Shown: positions 1 through 8,768 of the stretch, in pieces
How the letters are laid out: the number at the start of each line of letters is the position of its first letter
Numbering within the stretch: position 1 is the stretch's first letter
Assembly: GCF_000245735.1 (NCBI RefSeq)
Contig: NZ_AHTH01000039.1
Coordinates: 86,768 to 150,767 of the forward strand
Length of the DNA: 64,000 bases
Direction of reading: 5' to 3'
Source of the DNA: Alishewanella jeotgali KCTC 22429
GTDB taxonomy: Bacteria > Pseudomonadota > Gammaproteobacteria > Enterobacterales > Alteromonadaceae
The notes under the pieces: generated by a model
What the model was told of the DNA's origin: nothing
The model's input: the letters and a program-made list of their open reading frames with translations, nothing else
Databases searched by the model: none
Translations under genes and position numbers: made by a program

Positions 1-83
1 TTGTAACGATAAGCTGGTGTAATACCGACCGCGACACCGGCCTTTCCGTTATTCTGTTCCGGAGTCAGTTTTTTAGATATCAC
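1..83 (-). CDS. Possible 5' end of a gene downstream of the LytR-type regulator (cut by window edge)
   Basis: A reading frame opens on the minus strand with a GTG that overlaps the TGA of the response regulator in a GTGA arrangement, typical of translational coupling. It then runs open for 27 codons to the window edge (begins V-I-S-K-K-L-T-P-E-Q, ends near A-Y-R-Y). The N-terminus does not look like a signal peptide. I do not recognise the product from so short a piece. It could be a third gene of the sensor/regulator operon, or a chance open frame. Confidence 0.35.
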   Translation of the reverse strand, partial: MISKKLTPEQNNGKAGVAVGITPAYRY

Positions 84-784
84 AAACTCCAACCCTGTTT
101 AAAAGTGCTGGCCTGACGGCGGGAAATTTCTACTCTCAGTTCGGCACTTAGACTCACGTCAAAACCACCACTGATAGTCGGTTCGATCTGCCGGATATAT
201 TGGGTGTTAATAATCCAACTGCGGTTAGCGCGAAAGAAGGTCTCAGCGGGCAATTTTTGCTCCAGCGCGCTCAGGTTGCGGTAAATCATCGGTTTACCGG
301 CGGCAAAGTGCACCCTGGTGTAGTTGCCTTGCGCCTCAAAGGCGTAAATATCGGCCAGCGTAACAAAATAGCAGCGGTCACCGTCTTTTAGAAAAACCTG
401 GCTTTGCAAGGTCATCTGCGGGCGTTGGCTGGGTGCCGGCACCTTTGCCAGCGCGGCCTGTAAGCGGGGTAGAGTAACAGGTTTTAGCAGATAGTCAGTA
501 GCGTGGTAATCAAAGGATTTGAGTGCGTATTGGTCAAAGGCGGTGACAAAGATCACATGCGGCAGCTTACTCTGCTCCGCCAGTTGCTCTAGCAGCTGAA
601 AGCCGTCTGCCCCGGGCATATCAATATCCAGTAGCAATAAATCCGGGCTAGTGTCTGCGATCTGTTGTAATGCCTGGCTAACATCGGCCGCTTCGCCAAC
701 AATTTCAATCTGTGGGCAGTGTTTTAGCTGATTTTTCAGCTCCAGCCGGGCTAAGCGGCTATCGTCAACCAGCAGTACTTTCAT
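80..784 (-). CDS. LytTR-family response regulator
   Basis: A 234-residue two-component response regulator. Residues 1-110 form a receiver domain: the acidic pair D7/D8, probable phospho-acceptor D53 in LLLLDIDMPG, T81 and K101 are all in place. Residues about 125-232 form a LytTR DNA-binding domain (ANRSWIIN and Q-I-E-P motifs). Its start overlaps the end of the histidine kinase gene by 20 bases, so the two are translated together and are almost certainly partners. LytTR regulators bind direct repeats in promoters and often control surface, transport or signalling genes. The target is not shown here. The beta-lactamase-like gene upstream in the same run of minus-strand genes is a possible member of the unit. 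Confidence 0.9.
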   Translation of the reverse strand: MKVLLVDDSRLARLELKNQLKHCPQIEIVGEAADVSQALQQIADTSPDLLLLDIDMPGADGFQLLEQLAEQSKLPHVIFVTAFDQYALKSFDYHATDYLLKPVTLPRLQAALAKVPAPSQRPQMTLQSQVFLKDGDRCYFVTLADIYAFEAQGNYTRVHFAAGKPMIYRNLSALEQKLPAETFFRANRSWIINTQYIRQIEPTISGGFDVSLSAELRVEISRRQASTFKQGWSL

Positions 785-1823
785 CGAGCGACTCCATGGG
801 CAGACAGATCTCAGTTAGCACCTGATGCTGTTGCTGTGTCAGTTGCAAACTGGCACGGCCCTGATATAGCAGACCAAGCCGCTGCCGGATATTAGCCAGT
901 CCTACGCCTGTGCCGGTGGTACCTGGTTGGAGTTGGCCGTCATTGCTAACCGTTAAACACAACTGATTATCGGTAATCCGGGCGCTGATCGCAATGCCCC
1001 CCCCGGCCGGTAGCTGGCTAATGCCATGTTTAATCGCATTCTCTACACAGAGTTGCAGCAATAACCTGGGTACGGCCAAGGCCAGACAGGCCTCCGGGAT
1101 CTGCTGTTGATAGCGCAAACGTTGTTCAAACTGAATCGAGCACAGCGCCAGATAATGCTGCACCACTTCCAGCTCCTGCGCCAGAGGCACTTTAACACCA
1201 GCTCGTGGGTCCAGGTTGTAACGCAGCATATCGGCCAGCACGCTTAACATCTCGCGGGCTTTTTCCGGATCTTCCAGGATCAGCGCACGGATATTATTTA
1301 GCGCATTAAACAGAAAATGCGGTTGTAGCTGATTGAGTAAGGCGTCGAGTTGGGTAGCTTGCAGTAAGGCGGTGGTTTGTCGCAGCTGTCGTACCTTGGT
1401 TATTGCGAAATAGAGCGCAGACCAGAGCGACATCGCCAGCAGCATATTTAAAAAGTTACCGCTGAAGATATGTTTAATGACAAACCAGCGTTGTGCGGCA
1501 GGGACAGGAAAGCTGTATTGGGTAAGACTTAACAGAAAAAATACCATCAGTAGCAGGCAGGTCGCTACGGCGGCAACCAAAATACTGCCAATTAGTAAGC
1601 TGGTGGCCTGGCGCACTACGCCAGCCTGCTGCAGTTTGCGCCGGTACACACTACGCAACAGATGTGAACCCAGGCCGGTACTGCCGACCAGCACCGCACC
1701 ATATAGCAGTTCGGTAGCAACAAACACCGGTCTGTTATAGATCATCAGACTCAGCAGGGCGTATAGCAGCCCCCAGCCACTGCATTGTAGTAGCGCATAA
1801 CTCGCTGACCGGCTTAACGTCAT
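765..1823 (-). CDS. LytS-like membrane sensor histidine kinase (His_kinase family)
   Basis: A 352-residue sensor kinase of the LytS/YehU group. The first half holds about four to five hydrophobic membrane segments and no recognisable extracellular sensor domain. The phospho-acceptor region is around residue 165, with H followed by FLFNALNNIRAL, the signature of the His_kinase family. The ATPase region carries the N box QLCVENAIKHG and the G box GVGLANIRQRLG. It overlaps the downstream regulator by 20 bases and the upstream hydrolase by 4, indicating one transcript. It senses something in or at the membrane and phosphorylates the LytTR regulator; the signal is unknown. Confidence 0.9.
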   Translation of the reverse strand: MTLSRSASYALLQCSGWGLLYALLSLMIYNRPVFVATELLYGAVLVGSTGLGSHLLRSVYRRKLQQAGVVRQATSLLIGSILVAAVATCLLLMVFFLLSLTQYSFPVPAAQRWFVIKHIFSGNFLNMLLAMSLWSALYFAITKVRQLRQTTALLQATQLDALLNQLQPHFLFNALNNIRALILEDPEKAREMLSVLADMLRYNLDPRAGVKVPLAQELEVVQHYLALCSIQFEQRLRYQQQIPEACLALAVPRLLLQLCVENAIKHGISQLPAGGGIAISARITDNQLCLTVSNDGQLQPGTTGTGVGLANIRQRLGLLYQGRASLQLTQQQHQVLTEICLPMESLDESTAG

Positions 1824-2788
1824 GGTTGTTTATCCTGTGGTAAAAGGGTTGTAGCGGACTTAGCCAGCCAGTCGGCAAATAATGCCATGCCCTGTTCGGT
1901 AACGGGTAGCGCAATATTGCTCAGGATCACCAGCCCCTTTTGCTGTGTCGGATCGAATACCACCAGGCTGCTAAAGCCAGCGGTTTGACCGGCATGCCAG
2001 TGCCAGCCCTTAGAGGTAAGCATCCAGCCCGGTGTCATCGCCGGTTGGTCGCTAAGTGGCAGTGGTGTCAGCCATAACTGCAGTAGCGGGTCGGTGTTGG
2101 CCGTGGCGAAGATGTGCTTAAGCATGCCCGCCATATCTTCAATACTGGCGATGACCGCGCCGGCACCGGCCAGGCTATCAAACTGCCAGTTCGCGACCTG
2201 TTCACCATTAATGGCATAACCACGGGCCAGTTTAGGCCACACTGCGGTTGTGCCGGTGTGCTCTGGCAGTGAAAGTTGCACGTTGGCCGTTGGCATCGCC
2301 AGTGGCTGGAATACACGCTGCTGCATCAGTTCAGCATAGGGCTGCTTTAACTCAGTCGCCAACAGCCAACCCAGCAGACCATAGCCATAGTTGGAGTAGC
2401 CAAACTGGCGCTCAGTAAAGTCGGTTGTGGTGAGGGCGGCACGCAGCTGATTATCGTGATAGCTGGCGTAAGGGTTACGTAAGTCGTCCAGTGGTAAATT
2501 AGCCGGCAGCCTTGGCAAACCACTGCGATGAGTCAGTAAGTCGGCAAGACTATACTGATGTTTAGCCAGTTCCGGGCGGGCAAACTGCTGTGCCAGCGGC
2601 CGGTCGAGTTGCCAGCGCCCTTGTTGTACCAGGCTTAATACTGCCAGCGCCGTCAGGGGTTTGGTTATCGAGCCAATTTCAAATAAGGTCTGCCGGTCCA
2701 CTGCTTGACTAGCGGCTTGTGGTTGGGTGTCGGCCAGGCCATGCAGTTGATACTGCACCCGCTGCCCGTCTACCAGCGCGATAGCCAC
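1820..2788 (-). CDS. Serine hydrolase, beta-lactamase / penicillin-binding family (probable C-terminal part of a frameshift fusion)
   Basis: A 322-residue beta-lactamase-fold serine hydrolase. The catalytic motif SITK (Ser-x-x-Lys) lies near residue 41, the second motif Y-S-N near residue 130, and the third motif H-A-G (in place of K-T-G) near residue 266, as in class C-like esterases and D-peptidases. The first ATG/GTG/TTG in frame is the GTG at 2788, yet family-like sequence (L-P-G-W-L-K-Q-E-F-G-Q-H-G) continues upstream of it without a start codon, back to an A9 run at 2864-2872. There is no signal peptide in this frame although such enzymes act outside the cytoplasm. The preceding gene supplies one. 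A -1 shift at A-AAA-AAG would join the two; see findings. Confidence 0.8.
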   Translation of the reverse strand: MAIALVDGQRVQYQLHGLADTQPQAASQAVDRQTLFEIGSITKPLTALAVLSLVQQGRWQLDRPLAQQFARPELAKHQYSLADLLTHRSGLPRLPANLPLDDLRNPYASYHDNQLRAALTTTDFTERQFGYSNYGYGLLGWLLATELKQPYAELMQQRVFQPLAMPTANVQLSLPEHTGTTAVWPKLARGYAINGEQVANWQFDSLAGAGAVIASIEDMAGMLKHIFATANTDPLLQLWLTPLPLSDQPAMTPGWMLTSKGWHWHAGQTAGFSSLVVFDPTQQKGLVILSNIALPVTEQGMALFADWLAKSATTLLPQDKQP

Positions 2789-2856
2789 GCCGTGCTGGCC
2801 AAACTCCTGTTTTAGCCAGCCGGGTAACTGTTGTAACGTCAGTGGCTCAGTGGGTG

Positions 2857-3510
2857 TCAGGGCTTTTTTTTTAAATTAAGCGGCATGGCCCGGCCCTGAA
2901 TAAAGGTACCCTGCCACTGATCTTGTTGCCATTGCCCCTGATAGCTGGCGCTGATCATTTTAGCGCTGAAATTAAGCTGGCTATCGCTGACGCTAAACTG
3001 GTCGACAGGAATCCCATAACTCTGTTGTTTCGGACTATCCAGGGTCACATGATAACCGCCGGCAATCACGGCGACATTTAACACCAGCGGCAAGCTGGCG
3101 TTATTACTCAGTGCCAGATCGCCCGCCCACTGCTGTTCATGTTCCAAACGCTGCAGATCAGTTTTACTAAGCCGGGTGAGCGTAATGGGCATTGCTCGGC
3201 CCTGGGTAAAGACCCCTGCCAGGGTTTCGCCGGCAAAGCGGCCATCAAAGCTGGCACGTAATGAATCAGCGGCAAATTTCAGGTGCGTGCCCTCCAGCGT
3301 CATGCTGCTGGGCAGAATTGGCTGCGAGTGTTGATTTGGGCTTAATAACTCTAGCTGATAACCCTGCTCTGCTGAGCTAAGGTTTACTCCCAACACAATA
3401 CCAACGCCGGGAGCCAGCTCAAGTACACCGCGCCAGTGACCGCTGTAATCATCAGCCAGGCTACCAAAGCTGGCCAGTAACAGGCTGCTGCTCAGTAAAA
3501 TTTTTTTCAT
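2857..3510 (-). CDS. Exported two-repeat protein, probable N-terminal part of the serine hydrolase
   Basis: A 217-residue exported protein. I chose the ATG at 3510 because a GGAGGA ribosome site lies 6 bases upstream and the protein then begins with a clean signal peptide (MKKILLSSSLLLASFGSLA). The body contains two related halves, each starting G-H-W-R-G or G-D-L-A-L and ending F-x-Q-G-R-A-M-P with L-T or L-N, like a duplicated beta-rich domain. It ends in L-K-K-K-P, where codons AAA-AAA-AAG form a dnaX-type slippery heptamer directly before the stop. A -1 slip there continues into the beta-lactamase-like frame. Alone it has no recognised enzymatic motif; I take it as a substrate-binding or accessory domain of the hydrolase. 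Confidence 0.7.
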   Translation of the reverse strand: MKKILLSSSLLLASFGSLADDYSGHWRGVLELAPGVGIVLGVNLSSAEQGYQLELLSPNQHSQPILPSSMTLEGTHLKFAADSLRASFDGRFAGETLAGVFTQGRAMPITLTRLSKTDLQRLEHEQQWAGDLALSNNASLPLVLNVAVIAGGYHVTLDSPKQQSYGIPVDQFSVSDSQLNFSAKMISASYQGQWQQDQWQGTFIQGRAMPLNLKKKP

Positions 3511-3837
3511 CGCATGTCCTCCGTAGTAGGGCGTGTTGAGCTTACAGCATAATGCCGCCATTTGTCCGCCTGGGGTAATTTATGATAACTGGTCGCTGAG
3601 CCGGATTATTGGTCACAGAGCAAGAGGAAAGGCGAGTAACAACGGGAAAAGTTTTAGAAAATATCAGTGTTACTGGTTTCATCTAAGTTATAACATCGCC
3701 TAGAATCGAACCTCTGCGTGGAAGATGTAAACGCATCTGGTGTCATTCGGCGGTTTGACTGGCCTGCTAATTTTCTGCATAGAGGCTAAATAGTGAGACC
3801 GTGCGATGTTATACAGCGAAACTAATTAGGAGAAAGG
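3511..3837. other. Intergenic region with an 11-bp inverted repeat
   Basis: No gene is supported in this divergent gap. It holds an 11-bp perfect inverted repeat, TATAACATCGC at 3689-3699 and GCGATGTTATA at 3803-3813, bounding about 125 bases. The gap must also hold promoters for both flanking genes, but I cannot place a convincing sigma-70 pair. Confidence 0.5.
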
Positions 3838-4707
3838 ATGCAACTGCTTCGTTTTATCAGCCTGTGCGGGCTGTTGGCTGTGATGTCAAAAGTAAGTCTG
3901 GCGCAGAATGCGGAGTTTCGCCCGGGCGTGGGTTTATATGAGGGCGTTAATGCTCAAGGGTGGCTGTTTGAGCAGTTGCAAATCAACGAACAGCCTCCGC
4001 ATGCGCTGGTACGGTTCAGCATTGTTGATGCTTTTACTTCCGGTTCTGTAGTGGAGTTTTCTGAAGAGCAACTGCAATGCTCAGCTTCAGAATGTATCTT
4101 GGACGTTGTGAATCCCAACTGGTCGGATTCAAGAATCCGCTTAATTATTACTCCGCAATTCGATCAAGGTCTGCGGGTGTTAGACATTACGACCCATCAA
4201 GAAGGGAAGGCATTGTCCAGTAATAGTTATTTGCTATTAAAGCAAGCCGGAGAATCTACAGTAAAACGTTTTACCGAACAGCATATCGCCTTTTATAAAC
4301 AGTTCTTTGAACATAATGTTCGTACTGATGAGGCTCAAGATGGCCATTATGGCCCCTGGCTGGGTATTCTTGAGCAGGATGAAAAGCGGGATCTGGTATT
4401 TCTGGAGTTTAATAAAACAGGACGCTCCCGTTTTATGCGTTATGTTACAGGAACTGCTTATACCGACGAAGCCTTCTTTGAAGCCGGGAAAATTAATGAG
4501 GCTGGAAATATCTTATTTATTCGCACATCGCATAATGTTTTTGCTAATAAAGTGCTGCTGCATCGCAACAGCGCTAGCATGATAAACGGTTACCTATTTT
4601 CAGAGCTACAAGGCAACTTGGTTCAACCAAGCACTTTTAAGCTAAGACGTTTTGAACCAAGACCGCCAGGTAACGCTCGATTTATAATCAGGCAGCAAGG
4701 CGAATAA
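3838..4707 (+). CDS. Exported hypothetical protein
   Basis: A 289-residue protein with an N-terminal signal peptide (cleavage expected after VSLAQ, about residue 23) and an otherwise soluble, acidic body, so probably periplasmic. A strong ribosome site (AGGAGAAAGG) abuts the ATG. I see no catalytic motif, membrane segment or repeat and do not recognise the family. It contains one Cys pair (C-S-A-S-E-C near residues 80-85) that could form a disulfide. It stands alone, convergent with the next gene, and shares a bidirectional terminator with it. Confidence 0.75.
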   Translation: MQLLRFISLCGLLAVMSKVSLAQNAEFRPGVGLYEGVNAQGWLFEQLQINEQPPHALVRFSIVDAFTSGSVVEFSEEQLQCSASECILDVVNPNWSDSRIRLIITPQFDQGLRVLDITTHQEGKALSSNSYLLLKQAGESTVKRFTEQHIAFYKQFFEHNVRTDEAQDGHYGPWLGILEQDEKRDLVFLEFNKTGRSRFMRYVTGTAYTDEAFFEAGKINEAGNILFIRTSHNVFANKVLLHRNSASMINGYLFSELQGNLVQPSTFKLRRFEPRPPGNARFIIRQQGE

Positions 4708-4742
4708 CAGTCTGACTCTAGATAGGGCTATATTCGTAAAAA

Positions 4743-4768
4743 GCGCCGCCTGATTAATGCGGCGGCGC
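4743..4768. terminator. Bidirectional intrinsic terminator
   Basis: An 8-bp GC stem (GCGCCGCC at 4743-4750 with GGCGGCGC at 4761-4768) is flanked by an A run on the left (4738-4742) and a T run on the right (4775-4778), so it can stop both convergent transcripts. Confidence 0.8.
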
Positions 4769-4776
4769 CTGCGCTT

Positions 4777-6474
4777 TTAACCGCCACCCAGCCGATCAAG
4801 CAGCCGGTTACGCAACTGATCCTGCAGATTACCCATTTTGGCATTTAGCAGTTCTTCCAGTTTGGCTTCCATGGCCTTGCTATCGGTTTCTTGTTGCTGT
4901 AACAGGTTTAGCCACTCTTGTTGTGGCCCCAGTTGCTGCGTCAGGCGGTTATCCAATTCGGTACGTAGCTGGGTTTGTAGCTGCGCGATTTTTTGTTTGG
5001 CTTCGCCCAGCAGCGCATCACCCAACATCCGATCCAGTGAGGAGCGGATTGTCACTTGCGGATTGGAGATCAAGCCTTCTGCCAGCACATCCAGCGGGAT
5101 CTGTCCCTGGCGGTTCAGTAAAGTGACGAGCTGGTCCAGATAGCGGTTGCCGGTTTGGTCAAAGCGGGCATTTTTTAACAACACTTTGGCCTGCTGTTTT
5201 AGCTGATCATCGGTAATTTTCAGTGAGCCATTGGCACTAAATAAGCCCGCCAGCAGTGTCAGCGCATTTTGCTCGCGGCCCAGTGTCAGGTTTTCCAGGG
5301 CCATGCCTTCCAGCTGCCAGCTTAGGTTAGTGATCATCTGCTCCAGAATGGCAAAATCGCCATTAAGTTGCAGCTTATCCAGTTTGGGCAGACCTGCGAC
5401 ATTCAGTTTAAAGCGGGTTGCTACATTATTGATCAGTTGATGTTGGGTAGTAATGTCCTGCATGGTTAGCAGGCTCTCGGTGCCAGCCAGTAACACCTGA
5501 ATGCGCGCTTCTTTAATCCAGAAATCCGGAAAGGGCTGATTCGGATCCAGCGGTTTTGCCGGGGCCGGTTCGCCGTCCTGCTGCAAATAGGGTTTGGCCA
5601 ATTGATAGAGTGCTTCCAGTTTCTGGATTTCACGCGCCCAGACATCGCCCAGCAGGATCTGGAAAATCGGTGCCAGGCCGCCTTGCTGAATATTCGCCAG
5701 CTGTTGCAGCTGTTGCCAGTCCTGCTCGGCAGCAGTGCGTACGGCTTTAACGGCAGCGCTCAGGCTATCGCGGCTTTCGGTCAGACTTTGTTGCAACTCG
5801 CGCAGCTTGTCGCGTTCAGTGCGTAATTGTTGCTGCAGGCTGGTTAATTGCTGGGTTTTGGCGGCCAGATCTGCCGCGTCGCTGATACGGCTGTCGGTCA
5901 GCGCCTTAATGCTGCTTTGAAACTCAGCCAGCTGTTCCGGTGTTGGCAGTTGCTGGCGCAAGGTGGTCATTTTTTGGCGCTGCTGCGCGGCCAGCTGTTG
6001 TAACTGTTCGCCCTGCTGCAGCGTCTGTAGATTGGCTCTGGCCAGAATGGCATCAGCGGTCGGGATCTCGACTTGCAGTAAAGAGGCTAAATCCAGCGCA
6101 TTATCATTGGCCGGCGGTACCCGGTATACCTTGCCGGGCCGGGCTCTTTGACTGCCGTATGCCAGCTCCAGCACTTCCAGCTCTTCAACGATATAATAAC
6201 CTTTTAAGGCCGGCCAGGGGTCGACTCGGGCATAGGCTTTGGCAAAGCTGATGCTATTAAAATCTGGCTTTGCCGGATCGGTAAGCTGTACGCCATCAAG
6301 CTGCAACGATACCGGTAACAGGCGCAGCGATACACTGTCGACATTCACTTCGGCGCCGGTGATCTGCTCCAGCTCACTGATTAAGATGCTTTTAATAATA
6401 CTGTTGGCCAGCAAATAGGCCACCAGCAGCAAGGTGAGCAGACTCACCGGAATTAACCAGAGTAATTTTTTCAT
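4777..6474 (-). CDS. AsmA-like membrane-anchored protein, TIGR03545-like
   Basis: A 565-residue protein with one N-terminal membrane anchor (residues about 5-25) followed by an AsmA-like start (S-L-R-L-L-P-V-S-L-Q-L-D-G-V-Q-L-T-D). The middle, about residues 150-270, is a Gln/Leu-rich coiled coil, and the C-terminus (about 490-560) is again helical with many Q, L and R. This layout matches my memory of the TIGR03545 family of marine gammaproteobacteria, which usually sits beside a TIGR03546 gene; none is seen here. AsmA-like proteins take part in envelope lipid handling, but no role is known for this family. Other possibilities are a structural envelope protein. Confidence 0.65.
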   Translation of the reverse strand: MKKLLWLIPVSLLTLLLVAYLLANSIIKSILISELEQITGAEVNVDSVSLRLLPVSLQLDGVQLTDPAKPDFNSISFAKAYARVDPWPALKGYYIVEELEVLELAYGSQRARPGKVYRVPPANDNALDLASLLQVEIPTADAILARANLQTLQQGEQLQQLAAQQRQKMTTLRQQLPTPEQLAEFQSSIKALTDSRISDAADLAAKTQQLTSLQQQLRTERDKLRELQQSLTESRDSLSAAVKAVRTAAEQDWQQLQQLANIQQGGLAPIFQILLGDVWAREIQKLEALYQLAKPYLQQDGEPAPAKPLDPNQPFPDFWIKEARIQVLLAGTESLLTMQDITTQHQLINNVATRFKLNVAGLPKLDKLQLNGDFAILEQMITNLSWQLEGMALENLTLGREQNALTLLAGLFSANGSLKITDDQLKQQAKVLLKNARFDQTGNRYLDQLVTLLNRQGQIPLDVLAEGLISNPQVTIRSSLDRMLGDALLGEAKQKIAQLQTQLRTELDNRLTQQLGPQQEWLNLLQQQETDSKAMEAKLEELLNAKMGNLQDQLRNRLLDRLGGG

Positions 6475-6679
6475 TAACCGATCCTTATTGGTTTGCAGGC
6501 GGGCTTAGTAATATAGTTTAGAGGATAATGCCTTAGCTTTCATCACTTTGGTCAGACAATGCTTTAGAAGTTCCATTGCTCCGTTGCGACCAGCAGCAGG
6601 GGGCTGCGGTAAAAGGCCCTGCAATCGGGCGCGCCTGGCAGTAAGCTAAAGCCATTGCCATAACAGAAAATGAGGCTGT

Positions 6680-8275
6680 ATGCGTTTACTGGGAATAGGT
6701 TTAACACTGTTATTACTGGGCTGTCGGCCAGCGCCGTTACCGGAAGCTGCGCCGGGGCGTGATTTACAATGGCTGGACGCCCGATCGGCGCAGCAGGCAT
6801 TAGCCAGTAATGAGATCAGCAGCGAACAGTTAGTGCAGTTTTATCTGGCACGGATAGCCGAGCATAATCAGCGAGGCTATCAACTACATGCCATTACCGA
6901 TATTAACCCGGACGCCCTGGCGCAGGCGCAGCAATTAGATAAAGAGCGGGCAGCTGGTCGGGTCCGTTCGGCGCTGCATGGTTTGCCGGTGCTGTTAAAA
7001 GCCAATATCGCTACCGCTGATCAATTGCCTACCACTGCGGGTGCCCTGGCATTACAGGGGCATATAACCTCGCAGGATGCCGAATTGGTGCGGCAGTTAC
7101 GGGAGGCCGGTGCTGTGATTCTGGCAAAAACCAATTTATCAGAATGGGCGAATTTTCGCGGTGAAAACTCGGCCAGTGGTTGGTCTGCCCTGGGTGGGCA
7201 AACCCGCAATCCGCATCTGCTCAGCCATACGCCCTGTGGTTCCAGCTCCGGTGCCGGGGCGGCTATTGCAGCGGATTTTGGGTTGTTGGCAGTAGGTACT
7301 GAAACGGATGGTTCTATTATTTGCCCCTCTGCCATTAATGGTATCGTTGGTATTAAACCCACCCGGGGGGCCGTGTCCGGCGAGGGTATTATTCCGATTG
7401 CCAGCGCCCAGGATATTGCCGGCCCTATGGCACGCCGAATCTATGATGCGGCCTTGTTATTGGAAGCCATGCTGACGCCCGCCGCCCGTGAAGCCATTCC
7501 GGCTTCGCTGACAGCAGCGGCACTGCAGCCGGCGAATGCCGGCAAGGTCCTGCTAGTGCGCGCTTACGACGAGCGCGAGCCTGCCGTGGTATCGATGCTG
7601 GATAATACCGCTCAGGCATTAGCGGCGGCCGGTTTTGAGGTGGTGGAAACGGCGGAATGGCAGTTACCTTCGGAGTTATATCAGGCCGAGTTTAGCGTGT
7701 TGCTGTACGAATATGCCCGTGATCTGCAGCGGTGGCTAACCGACTATCAGGTGCCAGAGCAGGTCAATACGCTGCAAAAGATCGTTGCGTTTAACCGCGC
7801 GCAGGGCGAGCGGGCGCTGGCGTTTTTTGGTCAGGAATATCTGGAGCAGGCGGCGGCGATCGATCTGGTTGCTGCTGAAGCCGACTATATTGCAGCGCTG
7901 GCACAAAGCCGCGCTCTGGCTGAGGCCGCACTTAACCAGTATCTGCAGCAGGGTTTCTCGGCGATCATTTTGCCCTCCTATGGTCCGGCCTGGCCTATTG
8001 ATCATGTCAACGGCGATCAGTTTAATTTTGGCACCTCGACGGCAGCTGCGGTAGCCGGTTATCCGTCTATTACCTTACCCGGCGGCTATAGCGGGGTGTT
8101 GCCGCTCGGCATTAGCCTGGTCGGTTTACCCTGGTCAGAGCCAGAGTTAATCCGCATCGGCGCCTTGCTGGAGCAGCAACTGGCTGCATATCGGCGGCCG
8201 GGGTTTATCCCGGCGCTGCCAGCGGATAATGCGCAGGCTACACCGGCTCAGCCTGAGCCAACGCAGCCAGAATAG
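6680..8275 (+). CDS. Amidase-signature-family lipoprotein
   Basis: A 531-residue amidase. The first 15 residues are a lipoprotein signal with lipobox L-L-G-C (Cys15), so the enzyme is anchored in the envelope. The amidase-signature catalytic triad is visible: Lys in L-L-K-A-N-I (about residue 107), the cis-Ser in C-G-S-S-S-G-A-G-A-A (about 187) and the nucleophile Ser in T-D-G-S-I-I-C-P-S (about 211). Such enzymes hydrolyse C-N amide bonds. A periplasmic site suggests a role on peptides, aryl amides or wall-derived amides rather than in Glu-tRNA amidotransfer. The C-terminus is a Pro/Gln/Glu tail. The ATG at 6680 has a GAGG site upstream. It converges on and overlaps the 3' end of the MerR gene. 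Confidence 0.88.
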   Translation: MRLLGIGLTLLLLGCRPAPLPEAAPGRDLQWLDARSAQQALASNEISSEQLVQFYLARIAEHNQRGYQLHAITDINPDALAQAQQLDKERAAGRVRSALHGLPVLLKANIATADQLPTTAGALALQGHITSQDAELVRQLREAGAVILAKTNLSEWANFRGENSASGWSALGGQTRNPHLLSHTPCGSSSGAGAAIAADFGLLAVGTETDGSIICPSAINGIVGIKPTRGAVSGEGIIPIASAQDIAGPMARRIYDAALLLEAMLTPAAREAIPASLTAAALQPANAGKVLLVRAYDEREPAVVSMLDNTAQALAAAGFEVVETAEWQLPSELYQAEFSVLLYEYARDLQRWLTDYQVPEQVNTLQKIVAFNRAQGERALAFFGQEYLEQAAAIDLVAAEADYIAALAQSRALAEAALNQYLQQGFSAIILPSYGPAWPIDHVNGDQFNFGTSTAAAVAGYPSITLPGGYSGVLPLGISLVGLPWSEPELIRIGALLEQQLAAYRRPGFIPALPADNAQATPAQPEPTQPE

Positions 8276-8645
8276 AGCATGCGTTGGCGCTGACTGTGCC
8301 GCCACAACAGGCATTGTGTAATTGCTGCAGTGCCTGTTGCAGCCGTTGCAGCTCGGCACGCTGTTGCTCTATTTCCTGAATTTTTAACGCGACCTTGTCT
8401 TTAACATCAGCGCAGACCCAGGCACTTTTGTTATCTTCAATAGCCAGCAGCTCGCGGATCTGCTGTAAGCTAAAGCCAATAGCCTTAGCACGCAGGATAA
8501 AACTTAAGCGTTGCACATCGCCTGTGCCGTACTGGCGATAGCCGGCGCCAGAGCGTGGAGCTGTTGCCAGTAAGCCCTGTTTTTCGTAAAAGCGAATTGT
8601 ATCTACCGTGACGTCAAATTGCTGAGCCAGTGCGCCAATTTTCAT
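8238..8645 (-). CDS. MerR-family metal-responsive regulator, ZntR type
   Basis: A 135-residue MerR-type activator. Residues 1-70 are the winged helix (M-K-I-G-A-L-A, T-I-R-F-Y-E-K-Q-G-L-L, Y-R-Q-Y), then a dimerisation helix, then the metal loop. The metal ligands follow the ZntR pattern: one Cys in W-V-C-A-D near residue 78, then C-C-G-G with a further Cys eight residues on (N-A-C-S-I-L). CueR has a C-x7-C loop and lacks the first Cys, so the layout points to a divalent metal (Zn, Cd, Pb) rather than Cu(I). The gene is divergent from the P-type ATPase, and both promoters have 19-bp spacers with ZntR-like palindromes, so it should control both. It overlaps the 3' end of the amidase gene. Confidence 0.88.
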   Translation of the reverse strand: MKIGALAQQFDVTVDTIRFYEKQGLLATAPRSGAGYRQYGTGDVQRLSFILRAKAIGFSLQQIRELLAIEDNKSAWVCADVKDKVALKIQEIEQQRAELQRLQQALQQLHNACCGGTVSANACSILAALAQAEPV

Positions 8646-8711
8646 ACCGGATACCTGAGTTGCTAAAATTATTGCTGCGAAGGCGGTCTGTCACTACCGC
8701 CCGACAGTTTA

Positions 8712-8742
8712 AGTATAAGTCTGGAGTCAGCTCCAGAGTCAA
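8712..8742 (-). promoter_or_regulatory. MerR-type promoter/operator of the regulator gene
   Basis: Read on the minus strand: -35 TTGACT (8742-8737), a 19-bp spacer containing the palindrome CTGGAGCTGACTCCAG, and -10 TATACT (8717-8712). The overlong spacer is the hallmark of MerR-activated promoters and suggests autoregulation. Confidence 0.85.
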
Positions 8743-8768
8743 GTCTGAAAAAAGCGTGTTAATACTGC

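Noticed and set aside
3680..3740. tRNA-like T-arm on the minus strand (GGTTCGAT)
   Set aside because: Stems do not pair and no other tRNA part is present.
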